Of a stretch of DNA of 64,000 nt, positions 25,047 to 33,756 are shown one piece after another. The position numbers and the translations under genes are program-made. Source of the stretch: Ectobacillus funiculus (GTDB lineage: Bacteria; Bacillota; Bacilli; Bacillales; Bacillaceae_G); the NCBI RefSeq assembly GCF_004138295.1, contig NZ_SCFM01000009.1:118453-182452 (forward strand). The letters are read 5' to 3'. Below the pieces are notes generated by a model. That model had not been told where the DNA came from, made no database searches, and saw only the letters and a program-made list of their open reading frames with translations. How positions within the stretch are numbered: the stretch's first letter is position 1; every line of letters begins with the position of its first letter.

Positions 25047-27796
25047 AATAACTCCTTCAATTCATCTGTTGTTAGCTCTGTAATCCAGTTGTCGCTTGTA
25101 ATAATGGCATCATTGAGCGATTGCTTTCGGTCGAGCATTTCATCAATTTTTTCTTCTAAGGTTCCGGTCGTAATCATTTTATGCACGTGTACAAATCGCT
25201 TTTGGCCAATGCGGTAGGCGCGGTCGGTTGCTTGGTTTTCTACAGCAGGATTCCACCAGCGGTCGTAGTGGATCACATGATTGGCAGCTGTTAGGTTCAG
25301 ACCAATGCCGCCTGCCTTTAATGAGAGAATGAAAAACTTATAATGCCCATTTTGAAACTGTTCAATCATGTTGTCGCGTTCTGTCTTCCGAACGCTGCCG
25401 TTTAGAAAGAGAACCCGTTCTCCTGTTGCTTCTTCGATGAGCTGCTTCAGCATATCGCCCATGCGGATGTATTGCGTGAAGATCAGGCAGCTTTCATTAC
25501 GATCCTGAATATTGTCTACAAGCTCCAGCAGCTTTTGCATTTTTTCTGAGCGTTCAATCACATCATGCGGCTCTGCTTCCTTTAGGTATAGCGCAGGGTG
25601 ATTGCAAATTTGCTTGAGCTTATTGAGCATCAGCAAAATAAAGCCGCGTCGTTCAATGCCCGAGAGCGTTTGGATATGAGAGAGTGTATCTTGAACGAGC
25701 TGCTCATATAAAGAGGCTTGCTCGACGGTGAGCGGGCAATATTCCTTTTGCTCCTGCTTGTCCGGCAAATTGAGCGCAACATCTGGGTCCTGCTTCGTGC
25801 GGCGCAGCAAAAATGGTGAAATGAGGCGCTGCACCTGCTGAATTTTTGAATGATCGTTATCTTTTTCAATCGGTGTTACAAAGCGGCGCTGAAACTGCGG
25901 CAAGCTGCCGAGATAGCCATGGTTGAGAAAATCAAAAATGGCCCATAGCTCAGAAAGCCGGTTTTCCATCGGTGTTCCTGTCAGTGCAACCTTATGATGG
26001 GCGTTCAGATGGCGAACGGCGCGGGATTGCTTCGTTTGCGCATTTTTAATATTCTGCGCCTCATCAAGGACAACGCTGCTCCACGTATAGGAAGCAAGCT
26101 CCTGTTCATCTAGATTAGCTAACGCGTAGGATGTGAGAACGACGTCAGCTTCTTGTAGAGACGACAAGAATTGATCGCCCTTTGGACGGTTGCTTCCGTA
26201 ATGAAGAGAAACACGTAAGCTTGGCGCAAAGCGTTCCAGCTCTCTTTGCCAGTTTCCAAGCACAGAGGTTGGAGCAACGATGAGCGCTGGTCCTTGGCTT
26301 AAGCTATGTTCTTTTGCGTATAAAAAGTAAGCAATGGTTTGGATGCTCTTGCCTAGCCCCATATCATCAGCCAGTAGCGCCCCGAATCCCAAGCCGCGCA
26401 AATATAGCAGCCATTCCACGCCCTTTTGCTGATATGGCCGTAGCTCGGCGTGCAGCTGCTCTGACACCGAAAGCGGCGGCACTTCACCAATTTCTATTAA
26501 GCGGTGCAGCAAGCCCTCATAATAATCATCCAGCTCAATTTCAATTTCAGAAAATGGATCATCCTCATCAAGCTCCTGCACGAGCTCGGCATCGGCGCGA
26601 AGCAGCTCCTGCTGCAGCAAATCTTTCATTTGTAAACCATAGCGGTCCGCTTTGTCCATCAGCTTCTTTACCTGTTCGATAAATGCTGGGTCCAGCTTAA
26701 TCCATTGTCCATTAATATTAATCAGTCTGCGATTTTGTTCGACAAGCTGGCGGAATTCCTCCTCTGACAGCTCGATGCCGTTTGTGGAGATGCGCCAATC
26801 GAAATTAACAAGCGTATTGATGCCAAAGAAGGATTGACCGCTGTGTGCAGTGTCGCTTTTTACCTTGGCCCGAAGCGAGAAGCCATTTTGGGCGAGCGCC
26901 TGCCACCAGGACGGCAGCAAAATATCCACACCAGCCGCCAATAGTTCATTGCTTGCCTCTGTTAAGAAGCGCCATGCTTCTTCCTCAAATAGCTCATGGC
27001 GCCATACTCCATTCTCCAGCAGCCACGGAACGAGCTTTCCCCAGCCTTCATATGCGTTTTGAATGCGGTCTTCATGGCCTTGCCAGCGTTTTGGGAGCGA
27101 AGCGGCATTCTCGTATACATATGAGCGCTTTGCCCCCCTTTTTGGAACAAGGACTGTTTCCAGATGCCACATTTCCCCGTCTTCATGGGGCTCTAGCAGG
27201 CGGAGACTGATGGTAAACGGTGTATCATCCTCGATATAGCCAATTTTGCGAAGCCAATCCTCTTCATCTGCGGCAGCGAGCAGCTGCTTGAGGGAGAATT
27301 CACGGTGGTTATACAGCCGTTTTGCTTTTTCCCACTCCTCGCTTGGCAAGGCCTCCATGTGCAGTGTTTCATTGACCGCATCGGAAAATAATTGTGCAAG
27401 CATCGAACCGTTGACCAGGGCGTGTGCCGGCTTCCAAATTGGCTCGTTTGCCCAATGCTCCATGTCCGGTAGGAAGAGTCCTTCCTTGTAGTCACTCCAT
27501 GCTTCCTGCGCAGCACTTTCAGGCATCCAGGCATCCAGGCCGTAGCGTAAGGGAGCGAAGGAGTTCGCCGGGCGCTTTGCTGTATATTCAAGTGCTTGAA
27601 CAGCGGTTAGGATAAAACCTTCGCGTCCTTTATAGCACTCTTCCTGCAGAAATGTTCCGTAAAATGATGAGGTATGCCATGCAAAAGCATGACGAAGCCA
27701 AGAGGAACGCGACACGGGAGCTCCTGTTTCATCCTCTCCCCACAAAAACCATGCTTTTCCTACCCCTGTTAGACGTAGTGTAATTTCAGGTTTCAT
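25037..27796 (-). CDS. ywqA: SNF2-family DNA-dependent ATPase/helicase
   Basis: A 919-residue Swi2/Snf2 motor. The N-terminal 440 residues form the bacterial SNF2-associated region. The first RecA lobe has Walker A ADDMGLGKS (about 477-484), IVAPTSVLGNW and the DEAQ box VVLDEAQNIKN (578-581). The second lobe has LIFTQYIRMGDML, SLKAGGIGLNLTAANHV and RIGQKRFVHVHK. It uses ATP to translocate on DNA or displace bound proteins; the specific role is unknown. Its ATG lies 11 bp inside the upstream SWIM gene, so translation is probably coupled. Same pair as ywqAB of B. subtilis. Confidence 0.93.
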   Translation of the reverse strand: MKPEITLRLTGVGKAWFLWGEDETGAPVSRSSWLRHAFAWHTSSFYGTFLQEECYKGREGFILTAVQALEYTAKRPANSFAPLRYGLDAWMPESAAQEAWSDYKEGLFLPDMEHWANEPIWKPAHALVNGSMLAQLFSDAVNETLHMEALPSEEWEKAKRLYNHREFSLKQLLAAADEEDWLRKIGYIEDDTPFTISLRLLEPHEDGEMWHLETVLVPKRGAKRSYVYENAASLPKRWQGHEDRIQNAYEGWGKLVPWLLENGVWRHELFEEEAWRFLTEASNELLAAGVDILLPSWWQALAQNGFSLRAKVKSDTAHSGQSFFGINTLVNFDWRISTNGIELSEEEFRQLVEQNRRLININGQWIKLDPAFIEQVKKLMDKADRYGLQMKDLLQQELLRADAELVQELDEDDPFSEIEIELDDYYEGLLHRLIEIGEVPPLSVSEQLHAELRPYQQKGVEWLLYLRGLGFGALLADDMGLGKSIQTIAYFLYAKEHSLSQGPALIVAPTSVLGNWQRELERFAPSLRVSLHYGSNRPKGDQFLSSLQEADVVLTSYALANLDEQELASYTWSSVVLDEAQNIKNAQTKQSRAVRHLNAHHKVALTGTPMENRLSELWAIFDFLNHGYLGSLPQFQRRFVTPIEKDNDHSKIQQVQRLISPFLLRRTKQDPDVALNLPDKQEQKEYCPLTVEQASLYEQLVQDTLSHIQTLSGIERRGFILLMLNKLKQICNHPALYLKEAEPHDVIERSEKMQKLLELVDNIQDRNESCLIFTQYIRMGDMLKQLIEEATGERVLFLNGSVRKTERDNMIEQFQNGHYKFFILSLKAGGIGLNLTAANHVIHYDRWWNPAVENQATDRAYRIGQKRFVHVHKMITTGTLEEKIDEMLDRKQSLNDAIITSDNWITELTTDELKELLGV

Positions 27797-29399
27797 CGAG
27801 CAATTTTCCTTTCTTCAATTCTTCTTGAAATGCCCGCAAGCGGGAGAATGAAGCTGCAAGCTGTGTGATGTAGACATTCCATTCTTCCGTTCGCTTCAAT
27901 TTCTTGTAGTGAGTACGTAATTTTTTCAGATAGCGAACAGCCAGCTTATAGGCCTGCCTGTTTTTCATTCCGATGGCATCGATTACCCCCTGATGATATA
28001 AAGGAAGAACTGCTTCACGGTCTTCTTTTTCTACATCCTTTAATGCTTCTCTTAAGCCTTCGAGCGTTTCAAAGCCGACGAACATCCGGAGCTCTGCCCA
28101 TGTACGGTATTGCCCTCTTGCAATTAGGTATGTTTCGTATTGCCGTAGGCTGTACGGAAGCAGCTCCTGCAAAATAGTTTCAAATCCGCCAGTGTCGTTT
28201 GTGTGATTCACATAATACTCGTAGGAGGAGAGAAACAGCCGGACAATGTCGTTCTGTAAAAACTGGTCTTCAGCTCTGGCCAAATATTGCTTGAGCTTCT
28301 TATATGAAAACGAGAGCCAGTGCTCGACGCGGTCCCACTGCAGTTCGGCACACAATTCCTCAACCCAGTAGAAATAAAAGCCGACAAGCATATCCGACTC
28401 TGCTTCTAGCAGCTCCATTGCTTCTGTATCCTTTTGGTAGAGAAAGAGGACATGTGACAGGGCAAGTGACCGAAGAAGAGAGGGCTCTGTTGCCTCCAGC
28501 TTTGTTTGCTCTTCTAGAAGCCAGTCTGATTGATTCAATACGTCTGTCCAAAGATAGCGATACAAAAAGAAGCGCTCCTGCAGGCAAAGAGTATGCGAAA
28601 AGAACAAGGAATGTACTAGATCACTTGTTCGTTTTAAGAGCGGCTCAAATGCAAGCGGAAAGGCAGTGGTTTTTATTTTTTCAATATGCATTTCAACTTC
28701 GTCAATAAAGCGGTGCGCCACTGCAGTTGGGCTGAAGTAGGAGTAGGTTTGTTCTGCCGCATATTGCTCTGCCGCTTCAAGCAAACGCTCAAAGGAAAAA
28801 AGCGCAGCACTAAGCTCAAACAGCTCACGCAGCGCAGCGGAGCGCGGCGCTTTTTTCAACAGCTTCATATAAAAATCTTCAAAGATGCTCATGAGATAGT
28901 ACATTTTTCGATATGAATATTTATTTTGTTCTGCTTTAAAGCTTGTAAATTCCCGATCAAAATAACGAAGCCAGCTATCAAAATCAAGCTCATCAAATGT
29001 TGATGCCTGAAGCAGCTGCTTTGCTGTTTTTAGCTGAGGCTGAGCAGGCTTTCCTTTATTCTTAAACCGCTTTGAAATCTCTCCTACTTGTCCAAAGCTT
29101 GATGCAGCATAAAACAAAACAGCAGCCTGATGCTCGCAATAGTCAATTTCAAAGCAGTCACAGGAGCCTTCTGCTGCATCGTTGGTGGGAAGAGCTGAAT
29201 CATACACACCGGTTTCGTCTTCTACAGTTCCTTCTAGCACAAAGCCGTTGAATGAAACATTATATACACGGCCTTCCCGATACAGCTGCAGCCCCTTTGC
29301 CATGAGGGAGCGATCCGATTCTGCCTTCGGATCCAGCTCTGCAATCATCGTGTCGGCCATCGATAACACATCTTCTTTTTCTAGTGAATGCTGAAGCAT
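27786..29399 (-). CDS. ywqB: SWIM zinc finger protein
   Basis: A 537-residue protein starting at MLQHSLEK, chosen because GGAGGGA sits just upstream; a longer frame lacks this. The SWIM motif CxC-x5-CxH (C80, C82, C88, H90 in SCDCFEIDYCEHQAAVLF) is expected to bind zinc and DNA or protein. The rest is helical, without known catalytic motifs. The overlap with the SNF2 ATPase gene implies the two work as a complex in DNA metabolism. Confidence 0.9.
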   Translation of the reverse strand: MLQHSLEKEDVLSMADTMIAELDPKAESDRSLMAKGLQLYREGRVYNVSFNGFVLEGTVEDETGVYDSALPTNDAAEGSCDCFEIDYCEHQAAVLFYAASSFGQVGEISKRFKNKGKPAQPQLKTAKQLLQASTFDELDFDSWLRYFDREFTSFKAEQNKYSYRKMYYLMSIFEDFYMKLLKKAPRSAALRELFELSAALFSFERLLEAAEQYAAEQTYSYFSPTAVAHRFIDEVEMHIEKIKTTAFPLAFEPLLKRTSDLVHSLFFSHTLCLQERFFLYRYLWTDVLNQSDWLLEEQTKLEATEPSLLRSLALSHVLFLYQKDTEAMELLEAESDMLVGFYFYWVEELCAELQWDRVEHWLSFSYKKLKQYLARAEDQFLQNDIVRLFLSSYEYYVNHTNDTGGFETILQELLPYSLRQYETYLIARGQYRTWAELRMFVGFETLEGLREALKDVEKEDREAVLPLYHQGVIDAIGMKNRQAYKLAVRYLKKLRTHYKKLKRTEEWNVYITQLAASFSRLRAFQEELKKGKLLDET

Positions 29400-29523
29400 A
29401 CAATCCCTCCGTACAAAAAAGAATTCCATCTACTCATTATAGCCCAATTTTTGAATTATGAGAATTTTAGGCGCTGAGACTCGACTTGTTCATCATTCCA
29501 AAGGCCAGCATCAAGGAAGCAAA

Positions 29524-29802
29524 TTAGAGGCATGCTTTGACGTAAGGATCCTGTAGAATCGCCTCAACGAGCGGCATCATCTCATTTGTAAATGGAATAT
29601 CAATCGGGTATGGCTTCTGTGCTCCAGGCTTCACACCGTATTGTTTACATTCGTATTGCACACCAGTGCTGCTTGTCCTAATGATAAGTCTATAGCGGTT
29701 ATCATTATCTGCTAATGAAAAGTCGATAGCAACAACCTCATTCTGCTCATCATGATAGCGGCGAGGGGTGCCAATCCAGTCTGGCTTTACGTGTATGTTC
29801 AT
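29524..29802 (-). CDS. Hypothetical protein (92 aa)
   Basis: The start at MNIHVKPDWIGTPRRYHDEQ was chosen because of the upstream ACGGAGGAT. A soluble mixed alpha/beta protein with no signal peptide or membrane segment and no recognised family. It lies upstream of ywqB in the same direction, 124 bp away. Confidence 0.6.
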   Translation of the reverse strand: MNIHVKPDWIGTPRRYHDEQNEVVAIDFSLADNDNRYRLIIRTSSTGVQYECKQYGVKPGAQKPYPIDIPFTNEMMPLVEAILQDPYVKACL

Positions 29803-29870
29803 TACAAATCCTCCGTTTCTATTTGTTGTTTGCATGTCGGGACTAAGCGACTGTTTGTGTTTTTCTTAAT

Positions 29871-29923
29871 GCTTTAAGAAAGCATAAATTTCTGGCTCGC
29901 TGCCAATTCGGCGGGTCTTCTTT
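29871..29923 (+). repeat. Interspersed repeat, copy 6 (internally deleted)
   Basis: The first 27 bases of the element (GCTTTAAGAAAGCATAAATT...) are joined directly to a version of the terminal hairpin (GCCAATTCGGC) and TCTTCTTTC. The whole centre is missing, so both ends remain. Confidence 0.65.
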
Positions 29924-29936
29924 CATTATAGACAAA

Positions 29937-29974
29937 AAAGAAGTCTATTTCTCCATGAGAGAAGCAGACTTCTT
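29937..29974. terminator. Terminator of the 3D-domain protein gene
   Basis: AAAGAAGTCTATTTCTC pairs with GAGAAGCAGACTTCTTT with one bulge/mismatch. It reads on both strands, just past the stop of the minus-strand gene. Confidence 0.75.
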
Positions 29975-29988
29975 TATAGTTTCATGCT

Positions 29989-30762
29989 TTATTGGTAGAC
30001 TTTCACTTTTACTGTTTTGCGGCCCCATTGCAGAGCTTGTTGTGTTGTTGGCATTAAAACGTCAATTCTATTGCCTTTAATCACACCGCCCGTGTCACCT
30101 GCAATCGCATCACCATAGCCTTCCACCCATACCTTTGAGCCAAGTGGAATTACCTTTGGATCAACTGCAATAAGCTTCACATTCGGGTTTGCCTTCACAT
30201 TGTAGCCAGTAGCGGTAATGCCCGTTGTTGATTCCCATGGTGTATAAGCAGTTGCTTCTGCATAAAATTCCTTGGCAACAGCAGGTGCTACAGGTGCTGC
30301 AGGCGTTATGTATGGTCTAAATACGTAAGCGGTTTGCCCGTTATAGTTAACCTTCATCCAGCTATTTCCTGCATCAGCCAGTACATGTACAGCTGCTCCT
30401 TTACGAAGCTGTGCAAGAACACCATAGCCTGTTCCAGGACCAGTACGTACATTTAAGACGTCCGCACTTACGTGATATAATTGGCCTGTAGGAGCAGGAG
30501 CAGTGCTGCTAGTTTCCTTTGTATATGCCGTGCTCACGTAAGCAGTTTTTCCGTTATATTGAATTTGAAGCCAGCCGTTCAGGCGTTGTGTTACATTTAA
30601 AGATTGTCCGTTCGTTACTTTTCCCACAACAGCAGAGCTTGTCGTTGGTTGTTGTCGAACATTTAGTGCACTTGCTGTTACAACTGTTGCAGCATCCGCC
30701 GAAGATGCAAAAAAACCAAGACTACAAAGTGCAGCTGCTGTCATGCCAAATAATTTCTTCAT
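29989..30762 (-). CDS. Secreted SH3-SH3-3D domain protein (YocH/EntA type wall hydrolase)
   Basis: A 257-residue exported protein: signal peptide (1-24, ending ADA-A), two bacterial SH3 domains (ALNVRQQPTTSSAVVGKV and VLNVRTGPGTGYGVLAQL), then a C-terminal 3D domain with the three aspartates in AVDPKVIPLG, GDAIAGDTGG and GNRIDVLMP. The 3D fold is related to MltA-type lytic transglycosylases; Bacillus members (YocH, EntA-D) turn over peptidoglycan. A WalR-type box lies about 90 bp upstream, consistent with WalRK control of yocH in B. subtilis. Confidence 0.9.
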   Translation of the reverse strand: MKKLFGMTAAALCSLGFFASSADAATVVTASALNVRQQPTTSSAVVGKVTNGQSLNVTQRLNGWLQIQYNGKTAYVSTAYTKETSSTAPAPTGQLYHVSADVLNVRTGPGTGYGVLAQLRKGAAVHVLADAGNSWMKVNYNGQTAYVFRPYITPAAPVAPAVAKEFYAEATAYTPWESTTGITATGYNVKANPNVKLIAVDPKVIPLGSKVWVEGYGDAIAGDTGGVIKGNRIDVLMPTTQQALQWGRKTVKVKVYQ

Positions 30763-30851
30763 AATTTCCCCCGTTGCCCGTTGTTTAAGTTGCTATTATT
30801 ATAGCAACTTTTATACTAGCAAAATGAAAAATTACATAACTAAAAAGTTTC

Positions 30852-30868
30852 TGTAATATCAATGTAAC
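30852..30868 (+). promoter_or_regulatory. WalR (YycF) binding box
   Basis: TGTAAT-ATCAA-TGTAAC matches TGTWAH-N5-TGTWAH exactly. A third TGTAAT follows after 4 bases. It is upstream of a 3D-domain wall hydrolase gene, though the repeats are oriented away from that gene. Confidence 0.6.
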
Positions 30869-31082
30869 ATTCTGTAATGTATAAAAAATGGGGAAATAGG
30901 TGTCGGACCTTGGCGGAATAAGGGTTTTGTAAGCGTTATCGAAAAATGGAATGTAACAGACGAACATGTCTATTTCCTGAGAAATAAATCGAATATCTTC
31001 TGTAAATGTCGATATAGAATAAGGTAGTTTCTATTTGTGATTTATTCCCAAAATTCCTTGATTTATCAAGATGCTTCTAGCT

Positions 31083-31110
31083 GAAAATTTATACTTTTAA
31101 AAGTACAACA
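31083..31110 (-). repeat. Interspersed repeat, copy 12 (short 5' fragment, minus strand)
   Basis: Read on the minus strand, AAAAGTATAAATTTTCAGCT followed by AGAAGC aligns with the first 28 bases of the repeat. It is the only copy found on this strand. Confidence 0.45.
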
Positions 31111-31149
31111 AAAACAATGGATTAAACTGTCTGTTTGTGGAAAAATAGG

Positions 31150-31198
31150 TTGATTCTTTATGAAAAATGTATTATATTAGTAATCGGAAGCGTTTTCA
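31150..31198 (+). promoter_or_regulatory. Sigma-A promoter overlapped by a cre site
   Basis: TTGATT (31150-31155), 17-bp spacer, TATATT (31173-31178). The cre-like TCGGAAGCGTTTTCA (31184-31198, one mismatch from consensus) covers the expected start site, a position at which CcpA represses. Confidence 0.55.
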
Positions 31199-31391
31199 AA
31201 CAGAGCGGGGTATGATTCAATATACTGTTTAGAGCAGTAATAGGGGAAAGAACTTCCTTCTGTTACTAAGGATTTAAATTCCACAGCGGCTGTTTTCTTT
31301 ATGGGGATGAAGAGATCGGCATATTTTTAAGGTAATAACCACACACAACAAAAAGGATGCGATAATCGAGGGGATTATCGTATTCTTTTTT
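31185..31391 (+). ncRNA. Candidate CcpA-repressed small RNA, about 200 nt
   Basis: Starts at the promoter above and ends at a strong terminator (31357-31390: ATGCGATAATC, loop, GATTATCGTAT, then TCTTTTTT). The interior has a nested hairpin, AGTAATAGGGGA...TCTGTTACT. Only frames under 10 codons were seen, none well preceded by a ribosome binding site. Length and control recall SR1 of B. subtilis, but no sequence relation was recognised. Confidence 0.45.
31357..31391 (+). terminator. Terminator of the candidate small RNA
   Basis: An 11-bp stem with one G-T pair, a 5-base loop and TCTTTTTTG. Confidence 0.85.
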
Positions 31392-31516
31392 GTTTTGCAT
31401 TGATATAGAGTGAAAAAACGATTTTATTCCGCATGATGGGGGTTGAATTTTTTTAGAATAATGATTGTGCGTCGATTTTCCAGTGTATCTACTACAATTT
31501 TTCTTTACATTTTAAT

Positions 31517-31611
31517 AACGTGTCAATTTCTAGCTAGAAGACAATTCGACGTAGTGAGAAATTTTAGGAATAAAGTATAAGTAGGGCTCGCCAGTCGGCA
31601 ATTTTTCTTTT
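31517..31611 (+). repeat. Interspersed repeat, copy 7 (central hairpin deleted)
   Basis: ATTTCTAGCTAGAAGACAAT, GTGAGAAATTTTAGGAATAA, AGTATAAGT, then directly AGGGCTCGCCAGTCGGCAAT and TTTTCTTTTT. The GCAACTACGCC-CTGTC...GGC segment is missing. Confidence 0.8.
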
Positions 31612-31837
31612 TAAAGACGAGAAACGATTTCCCGTTTGAGCATTGTATAGCTCTCATGGTCTGCTCCCGTCCTTAAAATAAATTATGAAACAAAAGGAAA
31701 AGAACGTCCTATTGCTGGAAAACATTCTTTTGCCTTTCTTAATATGCGTACAAATGGGTATCTATTTTCTCTCCTAGAGTAATAGATTTGTAATTCAAAT
31801 AATTGATATAGTAATATACAAATCGCACAAACTGTTG

Positions 31838-33451
31838 TTAGTTCGCTTTTGCATAACCTAAGAAATGCTGCTGCCAATATGGGTTGCTGAGAGAACTGAT
31901 GGCAACGCCGGAATCTCCAGCTTGGATAAAGCTGCCGCCCCCAAGGTAAATTCCCATATGAGAAGGACCAGCAGTATAGGTGTTTTGGAAGAAAACAAGA
32001 TCACCAGGCTGTGGGTTTGTTGTCTTAGTTAGGCTGCTCCAATAACCTGCTGTGCTAGTACGTCCAAATGAACTATTGAACTTATGGTAAACGTGATAAA
32101 CAAAGCCGCTGCAATCAAATCCCGCTGGAGTTGTTCCGCCCCAGACATAAGGTATGCCAACTAATGATTTTGCATAAGACAGCAGTGATGCTGCATTATT
32201 CGATCCAGCTGTAGATGCTGTATTCACCGCTGTAGATGGAGCAGGTGCAGGCGCAGGAGTTGCAGGAGCTGCAGCTGCTACTGGTGTTTCGGAAAGATAT
32301 GCTTTTGCAACATAGCCAGTTTGTCCATTATAGCTAATTTGAAAGAAGCCGTTTTGTTCATTGGATACTTCAAGCTTTTGTCCTTGCTTCACGCTTCCTA
32401 GTACTCCATATTGTGAACCTGCTCCGCTTCGGACGTTTAAGGAAGCCGTGTCTACATAAAGGCTTTGCGTTGTTGGCGCCGCAGGGGCTGCAGCTGCTAC
32501 CGGTGTTTCAGAAAGATATGCTTTTGCAACATAGCCAGTTTGTCCATTATAGCTAATTTGGAAGAAGCCGTTTTGTTCATTGGATACTTCAAGCTTTTGT
32601 CCTTGCTTCACGCTTCCTAGTACTCCATATTGTGCACCCGCCCCGCTTCGGACGTTTAAGGAAGCCGTGTCTACATAAAGGCTTTGCGTTGTTGGCGCCG
32701 CAGGGGCTGCAGCTACAGTATTTTCAACATTTGTACCACTTTGTACAAAGCGGACATATTCACTGCTAACATAACCTGTTGCACCCTTATATGTGACTTG
32801 ATACCAGCCGTTTTCTACGCCGGTTACCTGCAATGATTGTCCTTCCACGACACCGCCGATGATAGGGTGGTAGGTCCCAGCTCCTGTTCTGACACGCAAG
32901 GAGGCAGCATCTACAACGTATGTACCGTCTTGTTGCACAGTGACAGGGGAACTTGTTTCTGCTTGGCTGTCGCTTCCAGCAGAAATATAATCCTTACCTA
33001 CATATGCTGTTTGTCCGTTAAAGTTAATTTTATACCAATGCTCCAGTTCTGATACTACCGTAACCTCTTGTCCCTTTTGAACATATCCGATAACAGGGTG
33101 AGCGTTGCTAGGACCGACGCGAACACGCAATGATGATACATTAACAGTATAGGAGGTGCTGCTAACATAATCCTTACTTACATATGCCGTTTCCCCATTA
33201 TAATCAATTTCATACCAGCCTTGCTGTTCACCTGTGACTTCTAGCTCCTGCCCTTCTCTTACAAGGCCAAGTATGCCATGGGAGGTGCTAGGACCAGTAC
33301 GCACGCGGAGGGCATCTGCTTCTACCGTGTGGTGGGCAACGCTTGTCTCACTTGGTGTGGATGGCTCTGACGCCGATGCTTCTGCATGGTCAATAGCCGC
33401 TGTGGCTCCTAAGGCAGACAGGGCGGCTATGCTGCCGAGAACTTTCTTCAT
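31838..33451 (-). CDS. Secreted NlpC/P60 endopeptidase with five SH3 domains
   Basis: A peptidoglycan endopeptidase of 537 residues. The start at [15 protein letters not shown] follows AGAGGAT and gives a signal peptide ending near HAEAS. Five SH3_3 domains (each with a SLRVRTG / SLNVRSG core and GY/AYV end) are followed by an NlpC/P60 domain. The catalytic Cys is in [12 protein letters not shown], the His in PSHMGIYLG, and the third residue lies in the strand that follows. SH3 domains 4 and 5 are almost identical (73-residue repeat), suggesting recent duplication. It probably hydrolyses D-Glu-mDAP bonds in the wall. Confidence 0.92.
   Translation of the reverse strand: MKKVLGSIAALSALGATAAIDHAEASASEPSTPSETSVAHHTVEADALRVRTGPSTSHGILGLVREGQELEVTGEQQGWYEIDYNGETAYVSKDYVSSTSYTVNVSSLRVRVGPSNAHPVIGYVQKGQEVTVVSELEHWYKINFNGQTAYVGKDYISAGSDSQAETSSPVTVQQDGTYVVDAASLRVRTGAGTYHPIIGGVVEGQSLQVTGVENGWYQVTYKGATGYVSSEYVRFVQSGTNVENTVAAAPAAPTTQSLYVDTASLNVRSGAGAQYGVLGSVKQGQKLEVSNEQNGFFQISYNGQTGYVAKAYLSETPVAAAAPAAPTTQSLYVDTASLNVRSGAGSQYGVLGSVKQGQKLEVSNEQNGFFQISYNGQTGYVAKAYLSETPVAAAAPATPAPAPAPSTAVNTASTAGSNNAASLLSYAKSLVGIPYVWGGTTPAGFDCSGFVYHVYHKFNSSFGRTSTAGYWSSLTKTTNPQPGDLVFFQNTYTAGPSHMGIYLGGGSFIQAGDSGVAISSLSNPYWQQHFLGYAKAN
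32268..32705 (-). repeat. Tandem 219-bp intragenic repeat (SH3 domains 4 and 5)
   Basis: Two head-to-tail copies with period 219 bp differ at only a few positions; for example CTACTGGTGTTTCGGAAAG recurs as CTACCGGTGTTTCAGAAAG. The period is 73 codons, so copy-number changes keep the reading frame. Confidence 0.9.
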
Positions 33452-33654
33452 TTTCTTCGTATCCTCTCTTTTATAAAATTCAGTTGATGTAAAATTTACC
33501 AACGTTAAAAATCTTAAATTGGATACGTAGTACTGTCAATGTTTATTCTTTAATCCGTATATGAGAAATGAGCTGGTGATAGGAAAGGAGGGGGAGGCTT
33601 TTTGAGTTGCACTGTGGGAAGCTCTATAAATGATAGGAGCTTGTAGCTTTGTTA

Positions 33655-33713
33655 ACACTGTAAGAAAGTATAAATTTCTAGCTGGGAGACCATTCGACGT
33701 AGTGAGAAATTTA
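33655..33713 (+). repeat. Interspersed repeat, copy 8 (5' half only)
   Basis: CACTGTAAGAAAGTATAAAT, TTCTAGCTGGGAGACCATTC, GACGTAGTGAGAAATTT, then it stops at an unrelated terminator sequence. Confidence 0.8.
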
Positions 33714-33735
33714 CACCTTTTTTAAGGTGTAAAAA

Positions 33736-33756
33736 AGGCCGCTGTAGGCGGCCTTA
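33736..33756 (-). terminator. Terminator of the D-amino-acid transaminase gene
   Basis: On the minus strand AAGGCCGCC-TACA-GCGGCCTT runs into TTTTTT and overlaps the stop codon. Confidence 0.75.

Noticed and set aside
26845..27210. Long frames antisense to the SNF2 gene (also at 27193-27615)
   Set aside because: They are shadows of a high-coding-density gene with many aligned codons. Their composition is unlike protein and no ribosome sites were found.
32268..32705. Direct repeats considered as a CRISPR-like array
   Set aside because: The period is 219 bp with no unique spacers, and the repeats are in frame within a secreted enzyme; they are duplicated SH3 domains.
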